Positions 8,853-17,621 of a stretch of 38,329 nt of DNA are shown here, one piece after another; positions within the stretch are counted from its first letter, which is position 1, and each line of letters opens with the position of its first letter. The stretch comes from an uncultured Gammaproteobacteria bacterium (lineage in GTDB: Bacteria; Pseudomonadota; Gammaproteobacteria; Pseudomonadales; Litorivicinaceae). The notes below the pieces were generated by a model, which did no database searches, had not been told where the DNA came from, and saw nothing but the letters and a program-made list of their open reading frames with translations. Position numbers and translations under genes: made by a program. The stretch is from NCBI GenBank assembly GCA_913042205.1, contig CAJWIY010000016.1, positions 1 through 38,329 of the forward strand, written 5' to 3'.

Positions 8853-9335
8853 TTGTCTACCAAGACCTGCCACGTACCAAATTTACAAAGACATCATGCG
8901 ACCTGTGGTCTGAACTACAGTTTGCTAATTCGGCTTGCGCGTCGCTTTGGCTCGGAGAATTCACTACAGTTCATTCTTCCATTCGGTGGACAGGATTGTC
9001 TGGTCAGGATGGGTTTTAGGGATCTTGGACCCTACACGGGCCTCTGCGACAGTCAGTGTAGTTTGTTAGATGGCCAGAGTACTTGGGTGCCTTTGCCCGC
9101 ATTTACTGTGCGGTTGTATCACGATATGCAGCTTGCTGAAGTTACTGATGAGAGTTCATCCGATTTTATTCAGGGGGCCTATCCCTATCCAAATCCATCC
9201 ATGGTTCAACCCAACGAGAGAGAGCAACTGGATCAATTCTTAAGTGAATGGCTGTCCTATTGTTTGCACCATGGTCTGGCTGATCTTTCAGCATACGGAA
9301 TCGACACAAATGAGTTATCAGGCACAGGATATTGA
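8853..9335 (+). CDS. yqiB: DUF1249 family protein (YqiB-like)
   Basis: A protein of about 160 residues that matches E. coli YqiB over most of its length. Recognisable parts are the N-terminal NYSLLIRL region, the core FTVRLYHDMQLAEV, YPYPNPS, and the C-terminal QLDQFLSEWLSYCLHHG. The function is unknown; it looks cytoplasmic, with no signal or membrane segment. I chose the TTG at 8853 because AAGGAG (8841-8846) stands six bases upstream. The frame is open to an ATG at 8808 inside nudF, so a longer form is possible. The 3' end overlaps parE by 26 bases. Confidence 0.85.
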   Translation: MSTKTCHVPNLQRHHATCGLNYSLLIRLARRFGSENSLQFILPFGGQDCLVRMGFRDLGPYTGLCDSQCSLLDGQSTWVPLPAFTVRLYHDMQLAEVTDESSSDFIQGAYPYPNPSMVQPNEREQLDQFLSEWLSYCLHHGLADLSAYGIDTNELSGTGY

Positions 9336-11202
9336 GGTCCTTTCTGGGCTGGATCCAGTAAAACGACGGCCTGGCATGTACACCGATACGACACGCCCAA
9401 ATCACTTGGTGCAAGAAGTTGTTGACAATTCTGTCGATGAGGCACTGGCAGGCTACGCAAATCGTATTGACGTGACGCTGGGCACTGATGGTTCCGTGTC
9501 AGTTGCCGACAATGGCCGTGGTATGCCGATTGATCTGCATCCTGAGGAGGGAGTCGTTGGCGTCGAGTTAATCTTGACGAAGCTACATGCAGGTGGAAAG
9601 TTTTCAAAAAGAAATTACCAGTTTTCTGGTGGCCTTCATGGGGTGGGGGTCAGTGTTGTCAATGCTCTTTCGACTTCGGTAGATGTTGAGGTCCGGCGGG
9701 ATGGTAAACGATACGACATTGGTTTTGCGAATGGTAATAAAATTCGTGATTTAAGCGAGGCGGGTACCTGTATGAAAAAGGATACAGGGACTACTGTGCG
9801 CTTTATACCGGATTTACGATATTTCGATTCCCCAAATATTTCGGTTGTTCGTTTGCGGCACTTATTACGAGCGAAGGCTGTATTGTGCTCAGGTCTTACA
9901 ATCTGCCTGCATAACGGCAAGACGGAAGAAGCTGAGACGTGGTATTTTGAGAATGGTCTTACCGATTATTTGCAAGCAGAGATTGGTGAGTCAGTTTCTG
10001 TACCGGACGTTCCTTACATAGGTAATTTTGCGGCTGAGCACGAGGCGGTTGAATGGGCACTGACATGGCTTCCCGACGGAGGCGAACTTACCACTGAATC
10101 CTACGTAAATTTGATCCCTACCATCCAAGGTGGAACTCACGTAAATGGGTTACGCACCGGTTTAATGGAAGCCCTTCGGGAATATTGTGAATTCCGTAAC
10201 TTGGTTCCTCGCGGACTGAAACTGTCCCCGGATGACCTCTGGGAGCATTGCGCCTACGTTCTCAGTGTAAAGTTGGAAGATCCACAATTTTCCGGACAAA
10301 CCAAAGAGCGTTTGAGTTCGCGAGAATGTGCAGTGTTTGTCAGCGGTGTTGTTCGCGACGCGTTCAGTTTGTATCTTAATTCGAATACAGCAATTGGTGA
10401 TCAATTAGCAGAGATTGCCATAGCTGCTGCTCAACGGCGGCTAAAATCTCGGAAGCAGGTCGCTCGTAAAAAGGTGACGCAGGGTCCCGCTCTACCCGGA
10501 AAACTGGCTGATTGTGCCGGTGGCGACGCCCTTGCAGGGGAGTTATTTCTGGTTGAGGGTGATTCAGCTGGCGGTTCTGCTAAGCAGGCTAGAGACCGAG
10601 AATTTCAGGCAGTAATGCCGCTGCGAGGGAAAATATTGAATACATGGGAGGTGCAGTCGGATGAGATCCTCTCGTCTCAAGAGGTGCACGATATCGCAGT
10701 TGCCTTGGGTGTCGACCCTAGTTCAGCGGATTTAAATGGTCTTAGATACGGAAAGGTCTGTATTTTGGCAGATGCTGATAGCGACGGGCTGCATATTGCG
10801 ACCCTTCTATGTGCTTTGTTTGTGAAGCATTTCCGCCCGCTGGTTGAGCAAGGGCATGTGTTTGTAGCGATGCCGCCTCTGTACCGGATCGATATTGGTA
10901 AAGATATTTTTTACGCTTTAGATGATGCTGAAAAACAAGGGATCTTAGATCGTCTATCTGCAGAGAAGCGGGGTGGGAAAGTCAGTGTCACGCGCTTCAA
11001 AGGGTTAGGTGAGATGAATCCGAGCCAATTACGAGTAACAACAATGGATCCAGATACACGTCGATTGGTTCAATTGGTGCTCGATGATTCGGATGAATCA
11101 GCCGGGACCGATGAGGTTATGGATAGATTACTCGGTAAAAAACGTGCGTCCGATCGCAAACAGTGGCTCGAGGCGAGCGGCCATATGGCTGATATTGCAT
11201 AA
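9310..11202 (+). CDS. parE: DNA topoisomerase IV subunit B ParE
   Basis: A 630-residue type IIA topoisomerase ATPase subunit, the same length as E. coli ParE. It decatenates daughter chromosomes together with ParC. In order: the GHKL ATPase with EVVDNSVDEALAGY (Asn40 binds magnesium), DNGRGMP and GGLHGVGVSVVNAL; the transducer domain; and the TOPRIM domain with the acidic site LVEGDSAGGSA and ADADSDGLHI. The absence of the 170-residue insert found in many GyrB proteins and the ADSDGLHIATLL wording favour ParE over GyrB. I chose the ATG at 9310, inside the DUF1249 gene, because it gives the conserved start MSYQAQDIEVLSGLDP. Upstream codons back to 9244 are not family-like. No strong Shine-Dalgarno is seen, so coupling to DUF1249 is likely. 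Confidence 0.95.
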   Translation: MSYQAQDIEVLSGLDPVKRRPGMYTDTTRPNHLVQEVVDNSVDEALAGYANRIDVTLGTDGSVSVADNGRGMPIDLHPEEGVVGVELILTKLHAGGKFSKRNYQFSGGLHGVGVSVVNALSTSVDVEVRRDGKRYDIGFANGNKIRDLSEAGTCMKKDTGTTVRFIPDLRYFDSPNISVVRLRHLLRAKAVLCSGLTICLHNGKTEEAETWYFENGLTDYLQAEIGESVSVPDVPYIGNFAAEHEAVEWALTWLPDGGELTTESYVNLIPTIQGGTHVNGLRTGLMEALREYCEFRNLVPRGLKLSPDDLWEHCAYVLSVKLEDPQFSGQTKERLSSRECAVFVSGVVRDAFSLYLNSNTAIGDQLAEIAIAAAQRRLKSRKQVARKKVTQGPALPGKLADCAGGDALAGELFLVEGDSAGGSAKQARDREFQAVMPLRGKILNTWEVQSDEILSSQEVHDIAVALGVDPSSADLNGLRYGKVCILADADSDGLHIATLLCALFVKHFRPLVEQGHVFVAMPPLYRIDIGKDIFYALDDAEKQGILDRLSAEKRGGKVSVTRFKGLGEMNPSQLRVTTMDPDTRRLVQLVLDDSDESAGTDEVMDRLLGKKRASDRKQWLEASGHMADIA

Positions 11203-11268
11203 ATCTCCTTGAAATTTCAGTCAATTTCTCTAAGATTTGCGGCCGAAATTTGAATAGAGGATACGGTT

Positions 11269-12426
11269 TTGATAGACGTATTGCCACGTGAATCCGCGTC
11301 GACCTGGCTCGACTTGGTGGAGACTACGCCGTCATTAGTTTTTGACCCAGCAATGTGTCGTCATAAGTGGGGTGCTTTAACCAAAGCACTGCCTGACATA
11401 ACACTTCACTATGCTGTGAAATCCAATCCCTATCCTGATTTGCTGCAGACGATTGCGGCTGAAGGCGGCTGTTTTGATGTTTCGAGTTCGGCCGAGATCA
11501 AAATACTCGAATATCTGGGAATCCATCCCTCAAGGATGATCCACACGCATCCTGTTAAAACCGATGTAGAGATCGAAAGGGCAGTCGCTTCAGGAGTGAC
11601 AACCTTTGTAGTCGACAATGTGGACGAATTATGGAAGTTGATTCCTTATCGTCACGTGATCCTAGTCATGTTAAGACTATCTTTCATTGCGCCAGATGCA
11701 CCGATAGATTTGAGCCGTAAGTTTGGAGCACCTGTTCAGGATGCTCTCAGTATTCTTGATGTAGCTAAAGACTCTGGTATTCGAATCGATGGTTTGTGTT
11801 TTCATGTCGGATCTCAGGCAGCCACCGCCAACACGCACGCAGATGCTTTGGCGACATGTTTAGAATTGTGTAAAAAAGTTAGAGAGAAAGGGTTGCCAGA
11901 GATCGTTAGGATCGACATCGGTGGGGGGTTTCCGGCACGTTATACCGGTGAACCGGTTGATTTTGAATCGTTTTGTGCGCCAATCCGCGAAGTGCTTACG
12001 AATGTCCCCGATCATATCCAAATTTTGGCAGAGCCTGGTCGTGCAATTTCGGCACCGTCAATGGCACTAGTTTGTAAAGTGATTGGTCGTGCGAAACGTC
12101 GAGATGGGTGGTGGTTTTATCTCGATGATGGGGTATACGGAGCACAATCAGGCCGAATATTCGATGGAATGCGTTACCGGATGTCGGTATTCACGTCGAG
12201 TAACGAGCAATCAGCGTGCGTATTTGCTGGACCAACTTGTGATTCGGTTGATGAACTTGGAAGGTATCCAGAGTTCCCAGTTCTCAACATGAACGATATC
12301 GTCATATTTCATGAGATGGGCGCCTACACACTGGCGAGCGCAACACACTTTAATGGAATCTCGCCACCTTCTGTCGTGACTAGGGCGCTTCCAGATCAGG
12401 TCCAAGAGCATAGGCTTAGTTTTTGA
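11269..12426 (+). CDS. PLP-dependent decarboxylase, ornithine/diamino acid type (fold III)
   Basis: A 385-residue fold-type III PLP decarboxylase of the eukaryotic-like ornithine decarboxylase group. The PLP lysine is Lys51 (YAVKSNP). His179 (HVGSQ), the phosphate-binding GGGFP loop at 218-222, EPGR at 255-258, Cys324-Asp325 (GPTCDSVDE) and the GAYT/FNG tail motif (351-363) are present. The family removes the carboxyl group from ornithine, lysine or carboxynorspermidine-type substrates; which one cannot be decided here. The start is TTG, with AGAGG (11256-11260) eight bases upstream. It is followed, with a 4-base overlap, by an amino-sugar kinase and nagA, an unusual pairing for a polyamine enzyme. 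Confidence 0.87.
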   Translation: MIDVLPRESASTWLDLVETTPSLVFDPAMCRHKWGALTKALPDITLHYAVKSNPYPDLLQTIAAEGGCFDVSSSAEIKILEYLGIHPSRMIHTHPVKTDVEIERAVASGVTTFVVDNVDELWKLIPYRHVILVMLRLSFIAPDAPIDLSRKFGAPVQDALSILDVAKDSGIRIDGLCFHVGSQAATANTHADALATCLELCKKVREKGLPEIVRIDIGGGFPARYTGEPVDFESFCAPIREVLTNVPDHIQILAEPGRAISAPSMALVCKVIGRAKRRDGWWFYLDDGVYGAQSGRIFDGMRYRMSVFTSSNEQSACVFAGPTCDSVDELGRYPEFPVLNMNDIVIFHEMGAYTLASATHFNGISPPSVVTRALPDQVQEHRLSF

Positions 12427-13283
12427 AATTAACTGCCTTCGTTGATGGTGGAGGGACCAAGACACGAGTTCGTCTAGTGGATACTTTGGCGGGTGCTATA
12501 GCCGAGGATATTATTGTGGGGCCTGCCAATCTAGGATTGGGCTTTGAAGCGTGTTGGAATCAAATCGAGCATGCGATTGATATTGCTGGATTGGATCCGC
12601 CAGAAAGGTACGTAGTGGGAGTAGCTGGTACCGAATACATTAGAGAGCGACAAAATTTCTTGGCATCAGCGCCTTATCCAACTGTTTTAGTTTCTGATCG
12701 TGACGCAGGTCTATTTGGTGCTCATAGTGGGCGTCCCGGAGGATGTTTAACCGTTGGAACGGGCGTCTCATTTGCGTGGTTAAATTCACAAGGTGCTGTG
12801 ACTCGACGTGGTGGTTTTGGTTTTATGCTTGGCGACCAAGGGGGAGGTGCGTGGATGGGTCAGCGATTGCTGTGCGCACTGACTCGCTTGGCGGATCGAG
12901 GCGACTTGCTGCCTTCTCATATCAAACTGATCGAATCTCTGGAGATTGGCTGCACTCCGAACGAATGGATTACCTTTGCAAATCAGGCTACGCCACTTGA
13001 CTTCGGGTCTTTAGCGCCAAGTGTTTTGGATACAAGATTCTCACTTTCAGTGAGCGCTAATATAATTACTGAAGGGGCTACCGAACTTGAGTCCCTCGTA
13101 GACGAATTTCCAAAGGCCCTCCCGCTGGCGCTTGTTGGGGGCTTGGCCCACGTTTACGAGAAACATCTCGATGCTCTGGGTTATGAAGTTGTGACCGCTG
13201 ATGGTAATGCACTTGATGGTCTGTCATATATCGATCAACATCTCAGTACGTTGAGGATTGACCGATGGAAATCAGATGACTGA
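12423..13283 (+). CDS. BadF/BadG/BcrA/BcrD-type ATPase, likely N-acetylglucosamine kinase
   Basis: A 286-residue ASKHA-fold kinase. The phosphate-1 motif FVDGGGTKTRVRLVD is at residues 6-20, an acidic catalytic segment VSDRDAGLFGA lies near 90-100, and the phosphate-2 loop TVGTGVSFAW follows at about 112-121. GDQGGGAWMG is typical of bacterial and eukaryotic GlcNAc kinases of this family. The nagA gene immediately downstream supports phosphorylation of GlcNAc or a related amino sugar at C6. The start is TTG, overlapping the decarboxylase stop as TTGA. The protein is cytoplasmic and has no sign of truncation. BadF-family activators of dehydratases are the alternative, but their partner subunits are absent. 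Confidence 0.82.
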   Translation: MKLTAFVDGGGTKTRVRLVDTLAGAIAEDIIVGPANLGLGFEACWNQIEHAIDIAGLDPPERYVVGVAGTEYIRERQNFLASAPYPTVLVSDRDAGLFGAHSGRPGGCLTVGTGVSFAWLNSQGAVTRRGGFGFMLGDQGGGAWMGQRLLCALTRLADRGDLLPSHIKLIESLEIGCTPNEWITFANQATPLDFGSLAPSVLDTRFSLSVSANIITEGATELESLVDEFPKALPLALVGGLAHVYEKHLDALGYEVVTADGNALDGLSYIDQHLSTLRIDRWKSDD

Positions 13284-14355
13284 GTTAACGGGACGTATCG
13301 TGACTGCGAACGGGTTGGTAGAGGGCTGTCTCCAATTTGACCAGTCAATCGTCTCGATTAATGAAATAGCTTCCAGTGATCAACGAATCATTCTGCCTGG
13401 GATGATCGACTGCCACGTCCACGGGGGTGGTGGTGGCGATGTCATGGATGGATTACCGGGGATTCGGTCCCTTGGTCGGACCCATGCACAGTTCGGTTTG
13501 ACCGGTTTTCTAGCGACTACGGTGACTGCAGACTACGCCTCAATCGAACGAGTATTGGATGCTGCCACTCAGGTGATGGACCATCGCGAGCCGACAGATG
13601 CAAGGTGCTTAGGGGTTCATCTTGAAGGCCCCTATTTAAGTGATGGTAAGCTCGGGGCACAGCCACCAAGCACCCGTTTGGTTGACCCGATGGAAGCTGA
13701 GGCTTGGTTTCAGCACGGTTGTGTCAAGGTTATGACTTACGCTCCCGAGCGGGATCCCGATAATGTCCTTCCCGAAATTGCTAGGGCCCATGGTGTGAAA
13801 CTTCAAATCGGTCACTCTGGGTGCGATTATCATCAGGCGTCTGAATTATTTGGTTGTGGTTGCGGAGTCACACATTTATTCAACGCGATGTCAGGCTTGC
13901 ATCATCGAGATCCCGGTGTTGCCTTTGCAGCGCTTTCAACCGCTGAGTACGCTGAGATTATCTGCGATGACGTGCATGTGACAGAGCCAGCATTTCAATT
14001 GGCGAGAGGACGTATTCCTCAGCTTTATTCAGTGACCGATTCAACATCGGCTGCCGGAATGCCTGACGGTGAATACCAGCTAGGTACACACGAAGTATAT
14101 AAAAAGAACGAGGCCGTGACGCTGAGAGATGGCACCCTTGCGGGTAGTGCCGCGACTGCGGACCTGGTGGTTAAGACACTCCGAAAGTTCGGATTGGATT
14201 GGGTAGAAATCGGTCTGATGACGAGTACGCGCCCAGCAAACTGGCTTGGGTTGGATAATGTTGGACAGATTGAACCCGGCGCTCTTGCTGATCTGGTGAC
14301 CTACCGTGATGGAGAGCTTGAATCTGTGTGGATTGGGGGTTCTAAGGTCTTTTAA
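13276..14355 (+). CDS. nagA: N-acetylglucosamine-6-phosphate deacetylase NagA
   Basis: A 359-residue amidohydrolase that removes acetate from GlcNAc-6-phosphate. Metal and catalytic residues are visible: His47-x-His49 (DCHVHG), Glu117 (HLEGPY), His180 (IGHS), His200 (THLFNAMSGLHHRDPG) and the catalytic Asp255 (SVTDSTSAAGMPDG). The N- and C-terminal beta-sandwich halves are complete. I chose the ATG at 13276, which overlaps the kinase stop by 8 bases and gives MTELTGRIVTANG; a TTG at 13258 would add six residues. No nagB or transporter is adjacent, so further steps are encoded elsewhere or the route serves cell-wall recycling. Confidence 0.94.
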   Translation: MTELTGRIVTANGLVEGCLQFDQSIVSINEIASSDQRIILPGMIDCHVHGGGGGDVMDGLPGIRSLGRTHAQFGLTGFLATTVTADYASIERVLDAATQVMDHREPTDARCLGVHLEGPYLSDGKLGAQPPSTRLVDPMEAEAWFQHGCVKVMTYAPERDPDNVLPEIARAHGVKLQIGHSGCDYHQASELFGCGCGVTHLFNAMSGLHHRDPGVAFAALSTAEYAEIICDDVHVTEPAFQLARGRIPQLYSVTDSTSAAGMPDGEYQLGTHEVYKKNEAVTLRDGTLAGSAATADLVVKTLRKFGLDWVEIGLMTSTRPANWLGLDNVGQIEPGALADLVTYRDGELESVWIGGSKVF

Positions 14356-14423
14356 CTCATCTAGGGGCGACAATACGCACTCATTCATGTTCAATAGGAG
14401 AATTTTTGGTGAAAGGATTAAAT

Positions 14424-14888
14424 ATGAGACTAATAACAATAATTTTAATTTCGCTCAGTTTATCTGCGTGTTCAATGGTGCCGGGGGCCTCAAGGTTAGG
14501 TTCTGTGTTCCCAGAGTCCCTTAAATTTGACTTTAAATTTTGGGATTCTGATGAGGAAAAAACGGTCGTCGAATCCGTTATTGATGGTCAGTCTGCCGAG
14601 GGGGTAGATACCGTTGAGGTTTTATCCAATAAAGAAATCGTGCCAGAGCTTGATGCGGGCCAACTCGCACTTGTTGAAGTTGGACAAACAAAACAGCAGG
14701 TATTGGCGATTCTGGGACCATCAGCTGATGTAGGTACAGGAGAAACGCTTGCCGATCATTACGTGAAGGACGGTGAGGTTTACGATGTTCTTTATTTTCG
14801 AACGAATGTGAGCGGAGTTAAAGATATTCGGGCTTTGTTATTTAAATCTGACAAGTTGATTGGTATTGGTTGGACCGCCCTCAACTAA
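14424..14888 (+). CDS. BamE-like (DUF3192-type) lipoprotein
   Basis: A 154-residue predicted lipoprotein. The signal peptide ends in the lipobox SLSAC, giving Cys16 as the lipidated residue. An acidic low-complexity linker (about 35-85) follows. The C-terminal 75 residues contain VGQTKQQVLAILGPSADV, the hallmark of the BamE/SmpA/OmlA fold, and end in a beta-hairpin LLFKSDKLIGIGW. DUF3192 lipoproteins share this layout. The exact role is unknown; a periplasmic envelope-assembly or scaffolding role is inferred from the fold. The ATG at 14424 is chosen because AAGGA (14413-14417) lies seven bases upstream. It is a monocistronic unit between nagA and the iron transporter. Confidence 0.72.
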   Translation: MRLITIILISLSLSACSMVPGASRLGSVFPESLKFDFKFWDSDEEKTVVESVIDGQSAEGVDTVEVLSNKEIVPELDAGQLALVEVGQTKQQVLAILGPSADVGTGETLADHYVKDGEVYDVLYFRTNVSGVKDIRALLFKSDKLIGIGWTALN

Positions 14889-14902
14889 TAATTACTAAAT
14901 CG

Positions 14903-14943
14903 AAATGCGAATGTATTACATTTAGATTTTCGTTTGGTATGAT
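14903..14943 (+). promoter_or_regulatory. Fur-box-like site over the fbpABC promoter
   Basis: Bases 14903-14923 match the 21-base extended Fur operator (AAATGATAATNATTATCATTT) at 15 of 20 defined positions, with both AAATG and CATTT ends intact. It overlaps a plausible -35 ATTACA (14915-14920). A -10 TATGAT (14938-14943) follows after exactly 17 bases. The ferric-iron importer starts 30 bases further on. Iron-loaded Fur binding here would block transcription; that is the expected logic for this transporter. Confidence 0.68.
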
Positions 14944-14973
14944 CTCCTATGTCAAAAAAGGAGGTCATCAATA

Positions 14974-15984
14974 ATGTTAATGCGTTTCGTTATATTGGCA
15001 TTTTTCGGCATGTGTTCGTTATCTGCGGCCGCAGCCGAAGTTAATGTGTACTCATCACGCAAAGATGTACTGATCGTTCCGCTACTCGAGCAGTTTGAAA
15101 AACAAACTGGCATTGAAGTGAACCTGATTACAGGGAAGGCAGGTGCCTTATTGAGTCGGATTCAGTCCGAGGGAGCAGCGTCACCCGCTGATGTGTTGGT
15201 TACTGTTGATGCTGGTAATTTGCACCGAGCCAAAGCGGCGGATCTTGCGCAAACAATTCAAAGTAAATTGCTTGAATCACGCATTCCCTCGGCCCTACGT
15301 GATCCACAAATGAATTGGGTCGGCTTGACGCAGCGTGCACGAACGATCTTTTATGCTGAGGATCGTGTGGATCCAAAGGCGCTTTCGACGTATGAAAACT
15401 TAGTGGATGGCGAATGGAAGGGTCGGATATGTATAAGATCCTCAAGCAATATATATAACCAGTCGCTGGTTGCTTCATTGATAGAGGTTCACGGAGAGTC
15501 GTTTGCTGAAAGCTGGGCTAAGGGAATCGTTGCTAATATGGCGCGTAAGCCAACGGGGGGCGACACGGATCAGCTTCGAGCAGTTGCTGCAGGCCAATGT
15601 GATTTGGCGATTTCGAACACATATTATTACGGTCGGCTGCTGGATTCGGAGAGAGCCGAAGACAAGAAGGTTGTAAATACTGTCAAGGTGTTTTGGCCTA
15701 ACCAGGGTGATCGGGGAGTGCACGTGAATATTTCTGGTGCGGCTATCACAAAATATGCGCCGAATTATGACGAGGCGATAAAGTTACTGGAGTTTATGGT
15801 GTCTGACGAAGTTCAAGCATACTATGCAAAAGTAAATCACGAGTTTCCTGTCGTAGATTCGGCGACAGTGTCTGCCACTATTCAGTCTCTGGGGTCTTTC
15901 AAAGCCCACGATTTGAATCTGAGTATTCTTGGCGAGAATAATAAACGTGCGGTTATGGTTATGGACCGAGCTAATTGGCAGTAA
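14974..15984 (+). CDS. fbpA: Ferric iron ABC transporter, periplasmic binding protein
   Basis: A 336-residue FbpA/FutA-type solute-binding protein. A signal peptide runs to about residue 21 (SLSAAAA, then EVNVYSSRKD). The mature fold shows the iron-binding family signatures: VYSSR near the N terminus, a hinge, and the tyrosine cluster NTYYYGRL in the second lobe that coordinates ferric iron. A perfect AAGGAGG (14959-14965) precedes the ATG, the strongest ribosome binding site nearby, which suits a binding protein made in excess. The permease start overlaps its stop by 10 bases. A Fur-like operator lies upstream. Confidence 0.92.
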   Translation: MLMRFVILAFFGMCSLSAAAAEVNVYSSRKDVLIVPLLEQFEKQTGIEVNLITGKAGALLSRIQSEGAASPADVLVTVDAGNLHRAKAADLAQTIQSKLLESRIPSALRDPQMNWVGLTQRARTIFYAEDRVDPKALSTYENLVDGEWKGRICIRSSSNIYNQSLVASLIEVHGESFAESWAKGIVANMARKPTGGDTDQLRAVAAGQCDLAISNTYYYGRLLDSERAEDKKVVNTVKVFWPNQGDRGVHVNISGAAITKYAPNYDEAIKLLEFMVSDEVQAYYAKVNHEFPVVDSATVSATIQSLGSFKAHDLNLSILGENNKRAVMVMDRANWQ

Positions 15985-17621
15985 CAGGCAAAGATCGTAT
16001 AAGCTATTTTCGAGTTTTTCGTCTAAATGGTTTTTTGGTTGCAACTTTCGGTGTCGCGCTCTGCGTGGCACTTCCTCTCTGTGTTGTCCTTTCATTCTTA
16101 GCGACGACGAGTTCTGATGTCTGGCAGCATCTGGTCGACACGCTTCTACTGCGATATATCTCAAACACACTACTTCTCTCCTTCTATGTCACCATTGGCG
16201 TAGTCTGTATTGGTGTACCAACTGCGTGGGTTATCGCTTTTTACCGTTTCCCGGGTCGACAGACTCTATCGTGGCTCCTATTGCTACCGATGGCCTATCC
16301 CGCCTATATTTTGGCCTACACCTACACTGGTGTATTGGAGTATGCTGGCCCTGTACTGACTTGGATGCGGGCATCTAATATGCCCGACTGGGTAATGTCA
16401 CCTTTCCTCAATATACGATCGCTATTGGGTGCGGCTTTGATGTTAAGTCTGGTGTTGTATCCTTATGTCTACCTGCTAGCCCGAGCTGCTTTCTTGCAGC
16501 AATCTGCCAACCTTATGGAAGCAGGTTATACCCTTGGCCAAAGCCGACTTTCAGTATTTCGTCGCATCGTTATCCCGATGGCGCGGCCTGCAATTGCAGC
16601 AGGCGCACTGTTGGCGATTATGGAGACAGTCGCTGACTTTGGGACAGTACAGTTTTTCGGCGTGCAAACTTTCACGACAGGCATCATTAGGACCTATTAC
16701 GGATTCGGTGATACGCCAGGCGCGGCCCAGCTTAGCTCGGTGTTACTCGGTTTCGTTGCTATTCTGGTCATTCTGGAGCGTCACTCAAGAAATCGAATTA
16801 GATATTACTCAGACCAAATGCGCCGATTAGACCAAGCCGCACAGCATTTGACTGGATTCTCGGCGTTTGCAGCACAAGTCTTGTGTGCCCTCCCAATTCT
16901 GTTTGGGTTCCTAATACCAACGACGCTGCTGGTAAACTGGACCATCTTTGACGCACAACTCCAGTCATTATGGCAATTGGCGTGGAATAGTTTCGCACTT
17001 GCTGGAGGATCATCATTCTTGATCGTAGGTGTCGCGTTGCTTATTGCGTACGCCAATCGACTGTTCCCAACGCGAAGCCTCTCGTATATGACCACCTTTA
17101 TTGGCCTCGGTTACGCGCTTCCCGGCGTTGTTGTGGCAATAGGGATATTAATCCCGTTTGGAATATTTGACGCATGGATTTCCGAGCTACTCACATCATG
17201 GGCTGTCAAGCCACAACTCTGGTTATCCGGTACCTTGTTTGCGGTAATTTTCGCTTATTTGGTTCGTTTTCTAGCCGTGGCCAACGGAAATGTCTTTAGC
17301 GGGTTGTCACGTATACGCCCGAGTATCGACCAGAGTGGACGATTACTTGGTTTGTCCCAAACTGGCGTGTTAACGAGAATTCATATACCTCTGATGCAAG
17401 GGTCCGTGCTGACAGCCATTTTGGTTTGTTTTGTTGATATCCTGAAGGAATTACCTGCCACGTTGATCTTGCGTCCATTCGATTTCAACACGCTTGCTGT
17501 GCGTGCCTATGAGCTGGCGGGTCAAGAGCGTTTGATAGATGCTTCTCCGGCCTCACTATGTATCGTATTGGTAGGGCTTGTTCCTGTCATTCTGCTAAAT
17601 CGTTCAATCGGAAAGCTATGA
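15975..17621 (+). CDS. fbpB: Ferric iron ABC transporter, fused permease
   Basis: A 548-residue inner-membrane permease made of two tandem halves of about six membrane segments each, as usual for FbpB/SfuB. Both cytoplasmic EAA loops that contact the ATPase are visible: EAGYTLGQSRLSVFRRIVIP (about 181-200) and SGRLLGLSQTGVLTRIHIP near 453-471. The start is TTG at 15975 within the fbpA 3' end; no ATG stands close to the first membrane segment, so coupled re-initiation is likely. The stop overlaps the ATPase ATG. Confidence 0.92.
   Translation: MAVTGKDRISYFRVFRLNGFLVATFGVALCVALPLCVVLSFLATTSSDVWQHLVDTLLLRYISNTLLLSFYVTIGVVCIGVPTAWVIAFYRFPGRQTLSWLLLLPMAYPAYILAYTYTGVLEYAGPVLTWMRASNMPDWVMSPFLNIRSLLGAALMLSLVLYPYVYLLARAAFLQQSANLMEAGYTLGQSRLSVFRRIVIPMARPAIAAGALLAIMETVADFGTVQFFGVQTFTTGIIRTYYGFGDTPGAAQLSSVLLGFVAILVILERHSRNRIRYYSDQMRRLDQAAQHLTGFSAFAAQVLCALPILFGFLIPTTLLVNWTIFDAQLQSLWQLAWNSFALAGGSSFLIVGVALLIAYANRLFPTRSLSYMTTFIGLGYALPGVVVAIGILIPFGIFDAWISELLTSWAVKPQLWLSGTLFAVIFAYLVRFLAVANGNVFSGLSRIRPSIDQSGRLLGLSQTGVLTRIHIPLMQGSVLTAILVCFVDILKELPATLILRPFDFNTLAVRAYELAGQERLIDASPASLCIVLVGLVPVILLNRSIGKL

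Noticed and set aside
11203-11268. Terminator between parE and the decarboxylase gene
   Set aside because: GAAATTTC near 11211 is a short AT-rich palindrome without a T-run, and the spacer is short enough for read-through.
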